Positions 18,755 to 28,985 of a stretch of 64,000 bases of DNA are shown here, piece by piece. Both the position numbers and the translations under genes were made by a program. Within the stretch, counting starts at the first letter, position 1; every line of letters starts with the position of its first letter. The notes under the pieces were generated by a model. The model saw nothing but the letters and a program-made list of their open reading frames with translations. It did no database searches and was not told the origin of the DNA. This stretch comes from Bradyrhizobium embrapense. Its GTDB lineage: Bacteria; Pseudomonadota; Alphaproteobacteria; Rhizobiales; Xanthobacteraceae. The stretch is taken from NCBI RefSeq assembly GCF_001189235.2, contig NZ_LFIP02000001.1, forward strand, positions 1,054,001 to 1,118,000. The letters are read 5' to 3'.

Positions 18755-19750
18755 TCACGCCTTGAGGTAATTCTTCAGGATCGACGCCCCCATCGTGTAT
18801 TTGGGGTCGACCATGTTGCCGAGCCGCATGCGGCCGGCCTGGCTGAGCAGCATGTAGGCGTCGATCTCATCGAAGCCGTAATCGGCGCTCATCCAGCGCA
18901 CGAGCTCGCGATAGGCGATCCGCGCTGCGTCCTCGAGCGGTCGTGCGCTGCCGATCGTCATGATGAAGTCGCGCGTCTCGAGCCGCGGCCAGGCGAAGCT
19001 CCAGTTCTTGATCAGATCGATCTGCAAGGTCACGGTGGCGCGCTGCTCGAGCGCGACGCCCGAGAGCTCGCCGTCGCCCTGCGTGGCGTGACAGTCGCCG
19101 ACATAGAGCAGCCCGCCTTCGGTATGCACCGGAAAATAGATGATCGCCCCCGGCGCAACGTCGGGCAGGTCCATGTTGCCACCGTGATAGTCGGGTTGCA
19201 GCGAGGAGATCGCCTCGATCTCGGGCGACACGCCGATGGTGCCGATGAACGGCTCATAGGGCAGCGTGATCTTGTCGTTCCAGCGCACGCCGTTGCGGTC
19301 GACATGCAGTTTCTTGACGCGCTCCGGCAGCGGCGGATTGAGCAGCGCCGTCGATGCAGTCCCGACCAGGCCGCCGAACTCCGGAATGATGCAGGTCGTG
19401 CCGGCCGGCTGCGCGCCGCGGGTCTCGACGTCGCGGATATAGACCGCAAGGCAATCGCCCTTCCTGGCACCCTTGACCGCGATCGGCCCGCATTGCGGGT
19501 TCAGGTAGGGGAAGTTCAGCTTCGCCGTGGGGCTGTCGCTTTCGCTGGTGAGTACGCCGCCGAAGGCATCCTCGGTCTCGACGACGACCACCCCGCCCGG
19601 ATCGATCGACAGCGTCGGCTTGGCATAGGGTCCATAGACGTAATGGAAGCCGCCCTGCTGCTCGATCGTCAAACTATGGGTCGTGCCGGTCGCGCCTTTG
19701 GCGACGGCCCGTCTGGCCATGATGGAACTCTTCAACCAGTCTTCTGTCAT
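18755..19750 (-). CDS. Acetamidase/formamidase family protein (system B)
   Basis: 331 residues, shorter than the ~409-residue FmdA encoded at 47008-48237 and closer to the AmdA-like branch. Conserved elements are TEDAFGG near residue 60, GGNMDLPDV near 190 and the zinc-site region GDCHATQGDGELSG near 220. The family hydrolyses formamide or acetamide to ammonia and acid in the cytoplasm. It is translated 17 bp after the amidase stop. Confidence 0.88.
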   Translation of the reverse strand: MTEDWLKSSIMARRAVAKGATGTTHSLTIEQQGGFHYVYGPYAKPTLSIDPGGVVVVETEDAFGGVLTSESDSPTAKLNFPYLNPQCGPIAVKGARKGDCLAVYIRDVETRGAQPAGTTCIIPEFGGLVGTASTALLNPPLPERVKKLHVDRNGVRWNDKITLPYEPFIGTIGVSPEIEAISSLQPDYHGGNMDLPDVAPGAIIYFPVHTEGGLLYVGDCHATQGDGELSGVALEQRATVTLQIDLIKNWSFAWPRLETRDFIMTIGSARPLEDAARIAYRELVRWMSADYGFDEIDAYMLLSQAGRMRLGNMVDPKYTMGASILKNYLKA

Positions 19751-19767
19751 GCGAACGGCTCCTCAAC

Positions 19768-21168
19768 TCAGATCGCGGGATGGCGCTTGTGCCAGTCGGT
19801 GACGCGCTGGAAGGCATCGCCCGCACGGACGAGACTTGCCTCGTCGAAGTGACGGCCAACGAACTGGAAGGCGACCGGACCGCCGTTCGGCGCAAAACCG
19901 CCGGGAAGCGTCACGGTCGGGCTGCCGGTCATGTCGAACGGACAGGTGAAGCGCAGCAGCCCGGTGATCAGCGACGGGTCCTCACCGAGCGCCGCCATCT
20001 TGGCCAAGGTCGGCGCGGCGAACGCCTGAGCTGGCACCGCGATCAGATCGACCGTCTCGAACAGCAGCCGCACCGCGCCGCGAAACGCTTCACGCCGCAG
20101 CACGATCTTCTGATAGTCCATGCCGGACTGTGCCCGGCCGAGATCGAGCAGGCCGGCGAGCGCCGGACCATATTCGTCCTTGCGCGCTGGATAGGTTTCT
20201 TCGTGCGCAACGGCCACCTCGATGCCGCACAGCGGGAACCAGTCCTCGATCACCGCCTTCGGATCGGGGAACGCAACGTCCTTGATCTTGGCGCCGAGAT
20301 CGGCGGCAACCCGCAGACCTTCGCTGAGCACCTTGCCAGCAGCCTCGTCGGTGCCCTCGCTGGTCCAGCGCCGGTCGACCCCGATCGTCACGCCGCGCAA
20401 GTCGCCGGACAGACCACCGAGATAGTCCGGCACGGCGAGCGGCACCGACGTGGTGTCCTTGGGATCCTGGCCCGCGATCACGCCGAGGATCGCACCGCAA
20501 TCGGCCGCGCTGCGCGCCATCGGCCCGATGTGATCCAGTGTTGCGGCGAGTTCGAACGCGCCATAACGGCTGACACGTCCCCAGGTCGGCTTCAGCCCGG
20601 TGATGCCGTTGGCCGCCGAGGGAAACCGGATCGAGCCGCCGGTATCGGTTCCAAGTGATCCGAAGCAAAGCCCCGCCGCGGTGGCGACGCCGGAGCCGCT
20701 CGACGATGCGCCGGACCACAGATCGGCATTCCATGGATTTTTCGGCGGATCGATCTTCGGGTGATGATCGGCATAGGCCCCCTCGGTCTGTTGCAGCTTG
20801 CCGAGAATAACTGCGCCGGCATCCTTCAGCCGCGCGACCACCGTGGCATCCTCGCTCGGACGGAAGTCGCGATGAATGGTCATGCCGTGCGCAGCCGGCG
20901 CGCCCTTGGCCCAGCACAGATCCTTGACGGCGATCGGCACGCCGTGCAGCGGCCCCTTGATCTTGCCGGAGGCGATCTCCTTTTCGGCTGCCGCGGCTTC
21001 GGCGAGCGCCGCATCACCCATCACATAAGCGTAGCTCTTGAGCTTGCCGTCGAGCTGCTCGATCCGCCCGAGCGTCGCTTTGGTCACCTCGACCGGCGAG
21101 AGTTTCCTGGCCTGGATTTGCTGCCCGATCTCAATGAGCCCGAGATAGTGAAGTTCCGTCGTCGGCAT
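19768..21168 (-). CDS. Amidase, amidase-signature family (system B, proximal)
   Basis: 466 residues with Lys82 (GVPIAVKDLCW), Ser155 (ASSSGSG region) and nucleophile Ser179 (TDTGGSIRFPSA), the Ser-cisSer-Lys triad. It is the first gene of operon B and lies 426 bp from the divergent AmiC-type regulator gene. It resembles the distal amidase (11769-13172) along its length, including identical triad spacing, suggesting duplication within the operon. Cytosolic. Confidence 0.9.
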   Translation of the reverse strand: MPTTELHYLGLIEIGQQIQARKLSPVEVTKATLGRIEQLDGKLKSYAYVMGDAALAEAAAAEKEIASGKIKGPLHGVPIAVKDLCWAKGAPAAHGMTIHRDFRPSEDATVVARLKDAGAVILGKLQQTEGAYADHHPKIDPPKNPWNADLWSGASSSGSGVATAAGLCFGSLGTDTGGSIRFPSAANGITGLKPTWGRVSRYGAFELAATLDHIGPMARSAADCGAILGVIAGQDPKDTTSVPLAVPDYLGGLSGDLRGVTIGVDRRWTSEGTDEAAGKVLSEGLRVAADLGAKIKDVAFPDPKAVIEDWFPLCGIEVAVAHEETYPARKDEYGPALAGLLDLGRAQSGMDYQKIVLRREAFRGAVRLLFETVDLIAVPAQAFAAPTLAKMAALGEDPSLITGLLRFTCPFDMTGSPTVTLPGGFAPNGGPVAFQFVGRHFDEASLVRAGDAFQRVTDWHKRHPAI

Positions 21169-21594
21169 TTCTCATCCCCGCACTTGGCACGACTTGACAC
21201 GACGCAAGCGCAGGCACTGCCCATCACCGCGCATGCGCCTCCGGCTTGACGACACGGACGTGTCGCCAATTTGTTTGGCGGCAAAAGCAAACAGCCACCC
21301 GCCCCTCCAAAACGAAGGTGACGAATGGCCCAAATGCCGCGGCTATGATCTATCGCGTGGGTCCGGGATCGAACGGAGCACTCTGCGCGGCGATCGGGAC
21401 GTCATCGGCCAGATCGACGCGCGCAAGGTTCGACAGGAAGCCCTGTAGGAGAAAATTCTAAGGAGGTGTGCAGCGCGTTGTCAACGAGGCTGGCTGCACA
21501 AATTTCGCGAGGTGCTGCGCAGCAAATCGGCATGACCACTTGCGCCGGTCTCTGCGAAGATGGTTTCCTGCATGAAGTGCACTGAAAGTCCTCG
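21169..21594. promoter_or_regulatory. Divergent control region between operon B and AmiC-AmiR pair 1
   Basis: 426 bp. Two adjacent inverted repeats are visible: gacacg/cgtgtc (21251-21264) and cgccaa/ttggcg (21264-21280), both within ~115 bp of the operon B start. I found no sigma-54 consensus and no dual-hairpin-plus-terminator arrangement like that in system C. On the plus strand a full-length 16S complement TAAGGAGGTG lies at 21459-21468, over 120 bp before amiC, in front of a possible short leader reading frame (TTG 21478 to TGA about 21585). Confidence 0.5.
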
Positions 21595-22758
21595 ATGACG
21601 AAGCCGTCCATTCCCGTTGGCATCATCTGCTCGCAGCACGGGCCCTATCAGGCCATGGGGCGCGAGATCCTCAAGAGCGCCATGATGGCGGTCGACGAGA
21701 TCAACGAGCAGGACGAGTTCGACTTCGCGATATCGCCGCATGTCCGCGATCCCCGCGGCATCATTTCCGAATATCATACGGTCTGCGACGACCTCATTCG
21801 CAACGTCGGCGTCGAGCACATCATCGGCTGCTACACCTCGGCCTCGCGCAAGCAGGTGCTGCCGATCGTCGAGCGCACCGACCGCCTGCTCTGGTATCCG
21901 GCGCGCTACGAGGGCTTCGAATGTTCCGACAACGTCATCTATGTCGGCGCCTCGCCCAATCACAACGTGCTGCCGCTGGTACGCTACGTGCTCGACAATC
22001 TGTCGCGCGAGATCTTCTGCGTCGGCTCCAACTATGTCTGGACCTGGGAAACCAACCGCGTCACCCGCGAGCTGGTGACGGCCGCGCGGGGACGGATTCT
22101 TGCCGAACGTCTGCTCGAACTCGGCGAGAGCGCGGTCACGCACATCGTCGACGAGATCGTGCGACGCCGGCCGCCGGTCGTATTCAACACGCTGGTCGGC
22201 AGCTCGAGCTATGATTTCATCCGCGCCTTCCATGCCGCAACCCTTGCTGCGGGTCTCGACATCCCGATGCTGAGCTGCAGCCTGTGCGAGCCCGAGCTCA
22301 AGATCGCAGGTCCCGCATCGGCCGGCTGCATCACATCGTCGGCCTATTTCGAAAGCATCCGCCTGCCCGAGAACCAGGCCTTCGTCGCGCGCTGGAAGGC
22401 GCGTCACGGCGACCACAGCAGCCCGTCGGTGGACGGACAATCCGCTTATGTCGCGGTCTATCTTTTGGCCCGCGCGCTCCAGCGCGCCGGCACGTCCGAT
22501 ATCGGCGAGGTGCGGCGCGCCGCGGCCGGCTATCGCTACAATTCGCCGCAAGGTCCGGTCTGGATCGACGGCAGCAACAACCACTGCGTCCTGACGCCGC
22601 GGCTCGCCGTCTCCAATGCCGAAGGACAGTTCGACATCTTCTGGGAAGCCGAGGCTCCGGTTAAACCGGATCCCTATCTGACGCAGCTCGACATCGCCGC
22701 CAGCCCCGCAAGGGATGGAACGTTGCCGAATGCGCCGCATTTGCGGGTCGTGAAATGA
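21595..22758 (+). CDS. amiC: AmiC-type cytoplasmic amide sensor / negative regulator (pair 1)
   Basis: 387 residues of the same fold as urea/amide binding proteins but with no signal peptide (starts MTKPSIPVGIICSQHGPYQA), so it stays in the cytoplasm. Conserved segments are IIGCYTSASRKQVLP and LLWYPARYEGFECSDNVIYVGA. In the Pseudomonas amidase system AmiC sequesters the antiterminator AmiR until an amide binds. The gene overlaps the AmiR-type gene by 4 bp. No good ribosome site precedes the ATG (cactgaaagtcctcg). Confidence 0.85.
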   Translation: MTKPSIPVGIICSQHGPYQAMGREILKSAMMAVDEINEQDEFDFAISPHVRDPRGIISEYHTVCDDLIRNVGVEHIIGCYTSASRKQVLPIVERTDRLLWYPARYEGFECSDNVIYVGASPNHNVLPLVRYVLDNLSREIFCVGSNYVWTWETNRVTRELVTAARGRILAERLLELGESAVTHIVDEIVRRRPPVVFNTLVGSSSYDFIRAFHAATLAAGLDIPMLSCSLCEPELKIAGPASAGCITSSAYFESIRLPENQAFVARWKARHGDHSSPSVDGQSAYVAVYLLARALQRAGTSDIGEVRRAAAGYRYNSPQGPVWIDGSNNHCVLTPRLAVSNAEGQFDIFWEAEAPVKPDPYLTQLDIAASPARDGTLPNAPHLRVVK

Positions 22759-23342
22759 GCAAACCATCGTCATTTTCGCTACGCGGACGCAGGGCGCTCG
22801 TCGCGATCAAGGACGAGCGTGACGCCACCATCGTCAAGCGCCAGTTCGAGCGTCTCGGGATCGACATCGTCACATGGGAGCCCGGCGCCAAGATCGACTG
22901 CCGGCCGGATGTGACGCTGATCGACGACGAGTTCCTGCCGCTGACCTCCCCTCCGCAGCGCGCATCGCTTGGACGAAGCCCGGTGATCGCCCTGCTCGGC
23001 ACCGAGACGCCGAGCCGCCTGAAGCTGGTGCTCGAGCTCGATCCGGCCTCATTCCTGGTCAAGCCGCTGCGCTCGGCCGGCATCTATGCCGCGCTCGTCC
23101 TCGCCTTCGAGCGAAGCGAGCGCACCAGCGAGCTGAAGCAGCAGGTGCTCAAGCTCGAACAGCGTCTGCGGTCGCGCCGCGTCGTGCTCGCCGCCGTCCT
23201 TCAGATCATGCACACCCACGCGCTGGCCGAGCCGGCCGCCTTCGCGCTGATCCGGCGCGCCGCCATGGAGCAGCGCAAGACCATTGAGGAGCTCTCGGCC
23301 GAGATCACGGCGAACGGCGCGCTGCCCCGCGCAACCGGCTAG
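22755..23342 (+). CDS. amiR: AmiR-type ANTAR-domain antiterminator (pair 1)
   Basis: 195 residues. The N-terminal ~120 residues form a receiver-like domain without a clear phosphorylation pocket. A coiled-coil linker follows (SELKQQVLKLEQRLRSRR), then a C-terminal three-helix ANTAR domain (VLQIMHTHALAEPAAFALIR, AAMEQRKTIEELSAEI). ANTAR proteins bind paired RNA hairpins and prevent termination. Coupled to AmiC by a 4-bp overlap. The obvious candidate target is the divergent operon B, although I could not find a matching leader there. Confidence 0.85.
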   Translation: MSKPSSFSLRGRRALVAIKDERDATIVKRQFERLGIDIVTWEPGAKIDCRPDVTLIDDEFLPLTSPPQRASLGRSPVIALLGTETPSRLKLVLELDPASFLVKPLRSAGIYAALVLAFERSERTSELKQQVLKLEQRLRSRRVVLAAVLQIMHTHALAEPAAFALIRRAAMEQRKTIEELSAEITANGALPRATG

Positions 23343-23351
23343 CGCCGGCGG

Positions 23352-25658
23352 CTATTTCTTCAGTTCCGCATAAAGCTGCATCACCCGTTGCGGCAATACC
23401 TCGATGCGCGGCACCCGGAGCGCATGGCGCTCGCCGAAAATGCGATCGAGCTGCGGAAATCTGTCCTCGCCGATGCCGAAGGCAAAAATATCGGTGCCGC
23501 GCCGGCGCAGCTGCTGAGCGGCACGCCGCGCGTCCTCGACCAGATAATGCGGGTCGGGCACGTCGACGTCGGACGGCTCGCCGTCGGTCAGGACCAGCAA
23601 CACCCTGCGGAACGCACGTCGCCCCGCGAGGTAGCCCCCGGCGTGGCGCAACGCGGCACCGAGCCGGGTGGAATGGCTGCTGCCAAGGCCCGCGAGACGT
23701 GAACGCACGACGGCGTCCATCGGCTCCTCGAAGCCCTTGATGCGGAGATAGCGCACACGCTCGCGGCCGTCGGAGCTGAAACCGTGCACCGCGATCGCGT
23801 CATTGGCGGCCTCAACCGCCGTTGCCATGATCGCGGCCGCCTTGCGCTCGACGTCGAGAACCGTCCGGCCGCGACGATCGCGGTCCGCGGTCGATTGCGA
23901 CAGGTCGAGCAGCAGCAGGACGGCAAGATCACGCGGCCCCGGCGCATCGCGCTGGTAGACCCTGGGCTCAGTGATACTGCCGGCACGTCGCTCGATCGTC
24001 AGCGCGATCGCCGCGTCGATGTCGAGCGCGTCGCCGTCGCGCTGGCCCTTGTGTCTGATGCGGCGACCGACCGAGGCGTCGCGGGTCAGCTCGGTGATCC
24101 AGCGCATCGCCTCGGCATCCGTCGAAGGGTCGAACGGCTGCGGGGAGACGGCGGCATCAGCCTCCAGGATCGTGGTCCAGTCCGCCCGCTCGGTGCGCGT
24201 GACATAGTCCCATTCCGGGTAGGTCGCGACCGGAAATCCGTCCAGCAGGGTCACCGTTGCGGCCTTCGCGCGCAGCGTCTCGTCGGGCTTCGCGTTGTCG
24301 TCGGTGGGCTGGCCATCGGCGTCGTCGCGACGCTCCATTCGCACCGAATCGACCGCAAGCTCGATCGTCTCGGTCGGGCTGTCCGGCTGATCGCCAAAAT
24401 CCCACAGCGCCAGATTGTCGTCGCGATAGGCCGGTTCGACGACGTAGCTCCTGGCATTGAACTGCAGCCGCATCTGCCCGATGTCGTTGCCGAGCAGCCC
24501 GCCGATCTCGCGGCTGATGGTCGGATCAATCCAGCGGGCGGCGGCATCGGCAAACAGCGTGCGGCCCTTGGTCACCCACGCATCCGGATCCTGATAGTCC
24601 GAATCGATCAGCGCCCGCGCCAACCGCGTCATCAATCCGGCGGCAGTTGCCTGGCTCGTTGGCGTCGCACTGTGAAACGGCAACCACAGCCGGCGCAGCC
24701 CGGGCATCTCGCGCAGCGCCAGCGTCTCGACCCTTGCATCCTCGATCAGCGCGACCAGCGCGATCTGCAGCGCCTTCAGCCGTCCCACGGGAAAGCGGAC
24801 CGTGGAATGCACCAGATGCGCGCCGGCATGCGCGACCGCGGCGAGATAGATGGTGTCAGTCTCCTCGCCCGCGTAACCAGGGAAAGTCTCCGGGAGCCCG
24901 ATCAGGCCGGCGGCGAGCGAGGCACGCCGCGGCACCGGCGTCGGCGCTATGGCAAGCTTGCGGAAGCGCGGCTTCCTGTTCCACAGCGCGATCGTGGTTG
25001 CGGCGAGGCGCTTCTCCAGCCGTGCGAAATCATCGCCGGTCCGGCCGACCGCGAACAGCCGCACCGAGAGCGGATCGTCGAGCGCGAAATAAGAGCGCCG
25101 GCGCGATGCGCGGCCGCCGCTTGCGCGCAGGCCGGCCGAAACCCAGGCGGAAAAATCGTCGGCCCCGGCATGCGCGAGCAGCGGCTCCAGCCGGCCGATC
25201 GCAAGGCCCACCGATTCCGGGCCTGCATCCGCGAGTTGGCCAAGTGCAGCAAGAACGGCGGTGAGTTCTCCAGCGCCCGTAAGCCGGGGCAGCACTTTGG
25301 ACAATTCGGTCAGCGCCCCATGGGCGGCGCGGCTCCCGGCGCTGCGGCCGATATCGCCAACAGCGCGGCCGATCGCGATCAGATCATCGATCGATCGCTG
25401 CGCCGGCCATTGCTCCGACAGTTTCAGAAAGCCGAGAACCACGGCCTGGCCGAGATTGGCCTCGAACAGGTCGTGCACCGACTCGTCCCAGGCCGCCAGA
25501 CGACCGAACGGACTGATGCGCTGCAAGGCGGCCCGCGCTATCTGCACCGCCGCGGCGATCTCGTCGTGGCCGCGCAACAGTGCCGCAAGCCGGCGTCCGG
25601 ATCGGAAACCATCGAGCGAACTGATTTGCGCGACCGCCACCTCCCGGCTTCCATTCAC
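23352..25658 (-). CDS. VWA-domain protein, NorD/CbbO-like
   Basis: 768 residues. The C-terminal ~200 residues are a von Willebrand A domain with an intact MIDAS: DLSQST and later LTDGEPSD. The long N-terminal part is helical and of the NorD/CbbO type. Such proteins act with a MoxR-family AAA ATPase to remodel or insert metal into a client enzyme (nitric oxide reductase, Rubisco). The start overlaps the stop of the ATPase gene by 4 bp. Here the client is unknown; it ends operon C, which encodes AmiE and an alpha/beta hydrolase. It converges with amiR pair 1 (9-bp gap). Confidence 0.85.
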   Translation of the reverse strand: MNGSREVAVAQISSLDGFRSGRRLAALLRGHDEIAAAVQIARAALQRISPFGRLAAWDESVHDLFEANLGQAVVLGFLKLSEQWPAQRSIDDLIAIGRAVGDIGRSAGSRAAHGALTELSKVLPRLTGAGELTAVLAALGQLADAGPESVGLAIGRLEPLLAHAGADDFSAWVSAGLRASGGRASRRRSYFALDDPLSVRLFAVGRTGDDFARLEKRLAATTIALWNRKPRFRKLAIAPTPVPRRASLAAGLIGLPETFPGYAGEETDTIYLAAVAHAGAHLVHSTVRFPVGRLKALQIALVALIEDARVETLALREMPGLRRLWLPFHSATPTSQATAAGLMTRLARALIDSDYQDPDAWVTKGRTLFADAAARWIDPTISREIGGLLGNDIGQMRLQFNARSYVVEPAYRDDNLALWDFGDQPDSPTETIELAVDSVRMERRDDADGQPTDDNAKPDETLRAKAATVTLLDGFPVATYPEWDYVTRTERADWTTILEADAAVSPQPFDPSTDAEAMRWITELTRDASVGRRIRHKGQRDGDALDIDAAIALTIERRAGSITEPRVYQRDAPGPRDLAVLLLLDLSQSTADRDRRGRTVLDVERKAAAIMATAVEAANDAIAVHGFSSDGRERVRYLRIKGFEEPMDAVVRSRLAGLGSSHSTRLGAALRHAGGYLAGRRAFRRVLLVLTDGEPSDVDVPDPHYLVEDARRAAQQLRRRGTDIFAFGIGEDRFPQLDRIFGERHALRVPRIEVLPQRVMQLYAELKK

Positions 25659-26482
25659 GCAGAGGCCGCAATCACGTCACGCAGCGTGTTCCTGGTGTCC
25701 ACGTCGTCAGTCAGGGGAACGACGATCGTGGTTTCGCAGGCCTTTTCGAGGCTGATGCCGCATCCGATCAAGCGGCCTGCATTGACCAGCATCCGGGTCG
25801 AAGCGCCCTCGTCGAGACCCTGGCCCTTCAAGTTGCGGCTGTGCTGGGCGATCCTTACCAGGAGATCGGCGAGATTGGGTTCGATGCCGGCCTCGCGCGA
25901 TACCACCTCGCTTTCCGCCGACCGGTCGGGGTAACCGAAATCCAGCGCCGCGAAGCGCTGCTTGGTGGATTCCTTGAGGTCCTTGATCGCGCTCTGGTAG
26001 CCCGGATTGTAGGAGATCACGAGCTGGAAGTCGGAATGCGCGTAAATCAACTCGCCGCGTTTTTCCAGCGGCAGCACGCGCCGATCGTCGGTCAAGGGAT
26101 GGATCACGACCGTCGTGTCCTGGCGCGCCTCGACGATCTCGTCGAGGTAGCAGATCGCGCCGAGACGCACCGCCGTCGTCAGCGGCCCGTCGCTCCACAC
26201 CGTACCCTCCGCATCGAGCAGCCAGCGTCCGACCAGATCCGCCGCCGTCATGTCCTCGTGACAGGCGACCGTGATGAGCGGGCGGCCGAGCCGCCATGCC
26301 ATGTATTCGATGAAGCGGGTCTTGCCGCAGCCGGTGGGGCCTTTCAGCATCACCGGCATGCGGTTCGCATAGGCTGCACCGAACAGTTCGACCTCATCCT
26401 TCAGCGACCGGTAATACGGCTCCTGCCGGATGCGGTACTGGTCGAGCAGCAAAGCGGGATTGGACAAGCTCACGCCTCCCAT
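25655..26482 (-). CDS. MoxR-family AAA ATPase, NorQ/CbbQ-like
   Basis: 275 residues from ATG 26482. Walker A is GPTGCGKT and Walker B ICYLDEI; the stretch [20 protein letters not shown] is characteristic of the CbbQ/NorQ group. A strong GGGAGG lies inside this start and 7 bp before a TTG (26467) that would give the common family start [14 protein letters not shown], so the real start may be TTG 26467 or GTG 26473. It forms a translationally coupled pair with the VWA protein. Confidence 0.87.
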   Translation of the reverse strand: MGGVSLSNPALLLDQYRIRQEPYYRSLKDEVELFGAAYANRMPVMLKGPTGCGKTRFIEYMAWRLGRPLITVACHEDMTAADLVGRWLLDAEGTVWSDGPLTTAVRLGAICYLDEIVEARQDTTVVIHPLTDDRRVLPLEKRGELIYAHSDFQLVISYNPGYQSAIKDLKESTKQRFAALDFGYPDRSAESEVVSREAGIEPNLADLLVRIAQHSRNLKGQGLDEGASTRMLVNAGRLIGCGISLEKACETTIVVPLTDDVDTRNTLRDVIAASA

Positions 26483-26516
26483 GATCGCGCAGGCAGCCCT
26501 TCGCCACGGATTGACA

Positions 26517-27536
26517 TCACGATGCAAGCAGTTCCTTGAGCTTGGTATCGATGAAGGCGACATCGACCGGGTTGGTCCCCGGCCCGCCCGCGAAATGGCC
26601 CCAGATCGACGGCACCGGCACGAACTTGGCGTTCTGCATGTTCGCCACCTCATTCTCGCTGTCTTCAGGCGGGAAGTAGAGATCGGTCTGCCCCGGCATG
26701 ACATAGGCCTTGGCCTTGATGGCTTTCAAGGCAGCCTTGAAGTCGCCGTTATAGATCTCGTTGGCGCTGATGTCGCCGTTCTGCCAGGTCCACAGCATGG
26801 TCAGCAGGTTGTTGGGATCCTTCGGCAGGAAGAAGCCCTCCCAGAACGCCACCAGGAAATCCTCCAGCGACGAATAGCCCATCGTCTTGATGTCGAGCTG
26901 CTCGCGATAGAACGCCTGCGAGAAGCCCCAGCCGGCATAGACCCGCGCGGCGGCGCGCAGGCCGCGGGCCGGCTTGTCGGTGTACCAGCCCTCCTTCCAC
27001 GCGGCATCCGCCGTGAGCGCGGCCTTGACGCCTTCGAGGAACACATAGTTGTGCCGCGAGCACTTCGCCGAGCCGCAGAACGGCGCGAGGAGATCCATCA
27101 AGTCGGGATAGAGCGCGCCCCAATGGAACGTCTGCAGCGCGCCCATCGACCAGCCGACGACCAGGCGGATGTGCTTGATGCCGAATTTCTCGGTCACTAG
27201 CCGGTGCTGGACGCGCACATTGTCGTAGGCCGTCACCTGCGGAAACCGCGGCCCGTTGTAAGGCTCCGGCGTGTTGCTCGGCGACGACGACAGGCCGTTG
27301 CCCAGCATGTTCGGAATGATGATGAAGTACTTCGCGGGATCGAGCGCCATGCCCGGGCCGATCAGCCATTCATTGTCGTAGTGCTGGCCGGAATACCAGG
27401 TCGGATAGACGATCACATTGTCCTTGGCCGCGTTGAGCTGGCCAAACGTCTTGTAGGCAAGCTTGCAGTCGCGGAGGGTTGCGCCGCGCTGCAACGTCAA
27501 ATTGCCGAGATCATGGATCTGATAGTCGACGCTCAT
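26517..27536 (-). CDS. Alpha/beta hydrolase, homoserine O-acetyltransferase (MetX)-like
   Basis: 339 residues. The nucleophile elbow is [10 protein letters not shown], the acid is likely in [12 protein letters not shown] and the histidine is in WGHFAGGPG. The overall plan ([34 protein letters not shown]) is that of MetX-like acyltransferase/hydrolases. It sits between the NCS1 permease and the MoxR-type gene in operon C, far from methionine genes, so a hydrolytic role on an amide or ester is plausible (inference). Ribosome site AAGGGTA precedes the ATG. Confidence 0.83.
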   Translation of the reverse strand: MSVDYQIHDLGNLTLQRGATLRDCKLAYKTFGQLNAAKDNVIVYPTWYSGQHYDNEWLIGPGMALDPAKYFIIIPNMLGNGLSSSPSNTPEPYNGPRFPQVTAYDNVRVQHRLVTEKFGIKHIRLVVGWSMGALQTFHWGALYPDLMDLLAPFCGSAKCSRHNYVFLEGVKAALTADAAWKEGWYTDKPARGLRAAARVYAGWGFSQAFYREQLDIKTMGYSSLEDFLVAFWEGFFLPKDPNNLLTMLWTWQNGDISANEIYNGDFKAALKAIKAKAYVMPGQTDLYFPPEDSENEVANMQNAKFVPVPSIWGHFAGGPGTNPVDVAFIDTKLKELLAS

Positions 27537-27570
27537 TGATGTACCCTTCTTGCTTGATTGAGCTGATCGC

Positions 27571-28905
27571 TTAGGCGGGACGCGCCACCTTTTCGGTCGA
27601 GGCGTCCACCCGCGCGATCGCCCCGTACACGATGCCGGCGACCAGCGCGGCTGAGATCGCAGTGGACAGCCCCGGCATCAGGTTTTCAACCGCAAAAGCG
27701 CACAGCGACCCGATGCCCCAGGCAATGAAGGGCTTCGCACGCCAGTCGACATCCGCACGCGCCTCGGTGCGCAGCAGATATTGATCGACCAGGATGATGG
27801 CGCCGATCGGCGGCACCAGGATGCCGAGCAGCGACAGCCACTGGATGAAGAACGCCCAGACGTTACCTGCCGCGACGACGATGCCGATGGCGCCGAGGAT
27901 CACGGCCATCAGCCGCATATTGGTCCCGAGGATGCGCGACCAACCGGTCGCCGCATTGTAAAGACAGTGCGAGCAGACCGAGCCGAGATTGGTGTAGAGG
28001 AAGATGAATGCAAGGATGCTGAGCCAGGTCAGCTGCTTGCCGTTCATGAAGCCGAACATGTTGTCGACACCGAATGGATTGGCATTCGGCACGGCGAGCG
28101 CCGCCGTCATCACGCCGCCGACCAGCATCGCCACCAGATTGGCGAACGGAAACGCGCTGAATGTGGCGAACAACGACGCTCCCGGACTGGGCGCCCAGCG
28201 GTTGAAGTCCGCAGTCACCGTTCCGGCATCGATGAACAGCGCCAGCACCACGGTGAGGCCGACGCCCATCGACATGCTGGCCACGCCATTATTGCCGGCA
28301 TAGCCAAAGATCGCAGCCGACGTCGTGGTCGACGCTGCGTCGGCGGCAACCCAGAGGCCGAGCACGACGAACAGCGGCACCGACGCCAGCCCGATATAGT
28401 GCAATCCCTTCACCCCGACGAAGGTGATCCCGATATAGAGCACGCCGGCGACGATGGTCATCGCGACATAGTTGAGGCCGTAGGTCGAGGAGATCAGCGC
28501 GCCGGTGATGCCGGTCTGCACCGCATACCAGCCGAGCAGCAGGGTCGACAGCAGGCCCGACGCCAGCACATAGCCCTTCCTGCCGAACACGATGCTGGCG
28601 ATCAGCGCGAAGTTCATGCCCTTCCGCGTGCCGATCAGGCCGAGCGCACCGACATAGGCGAACATGATCAGATTGCCGATGATCATCGCCACCAGCGCAT
28701 TCTTGAACCCCATGCCGAGTACCAGCAGCGATCCGGTCATCGCGCCGGTGATGATCATCGGAAAGCCCAGCCACACCATGGTGACCGAGAAGGCGCTGCG
28801 CCGGGCGCTGATCGGCACCGGCTCGTGCTCGAACTCATGACCGAGAAGATCGTCGATCTGTCCCTCGGTCTGGTGAACGATACCGCTATTCGCTTGGCTG
28901 CTCAT
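27571..28905 (-). CDS. NCS1-family permease (cytosine/purine/allantoin type)
   Basis: 444 residues from ATG 28905 (GCGGGGGTTATC upstream); a further in-frame start at 28929 is possible. About 12 hydrophobic segments are present. NCS1 features include TMVWLGFPMIITGAMTG at helix 1 and FIDAGTVTADFNRWAPSPG in the middle. The family couples nucleobase, allantoin or related uptake to Na+ or H+. It follows amiE by ~80 bp; a secondary route for amide or urea-like compounds is possible but unproven. Confidence 0.85.
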   Translation of the reverse strand: MSSQANSGIVHQTEGQIDDLLGHEFEHEPVPISARRSAFSVTMVWLGFPMIITGAMTGSLLVLGMGFKNALVAMIIGNLIMFAYVGALGLIGTRKGMNFALIASIVFGRKGYVLASGLLSTLLLGWYAVQTGITGALISSTYGLNYVAMTIVAGVLYIGITFVGVKGLHYIGLASVPLFVVLGLWVAADAASTTTSAAIFGYAGNNGVASMSMGVGLTVVLALFIDAGTVTADFNRWAPSPGASLFATFSAFPFANLVAMLVGGVMTAALAVPNANPFGVDNMFGFMNGKQLTWLSILAFIFLYTNLGSVCSHCLYNAATGWSRILGTNMRLMAVILGAIGIVVAAGNVWAFFIQWLSLLGILVPPIGAIILVDQYLLRTEARADVDWRAKPFIAWGIGSLCAFAVENLMPGLSTAISAALVAGIVYGAIARVDASTEKVARPA

Positions 28906-28985
28906 GATAACCCCCGCTTCCCCTTGCAACAGTGTTGAGAACCGTGCCGGCGCATGATCGCGCCGGCACAGCCTGGCTTCTCAAA

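Noticed and set aside
21251..21280. ANTAR-type dual hairpin upstream of operon B
   Set aside because: Two adjacent inverted repeats exist, but their loops are 5 and 2 bases and no U-tract terminator follows, unlike the system C leader.
21481..22773. 430-residue minus-strand open frame
   Set aside because: Antisense to amiC pair 1, which has clear family motifs on the plus strand. The last ~30 residues cross the intergenic region but have no start of their own.
23784..25934. 716-residue plus-strand open frame
   Set aside because: Antisense to the VWA gene, which shows intact MIDAS motifs on the minus strand.
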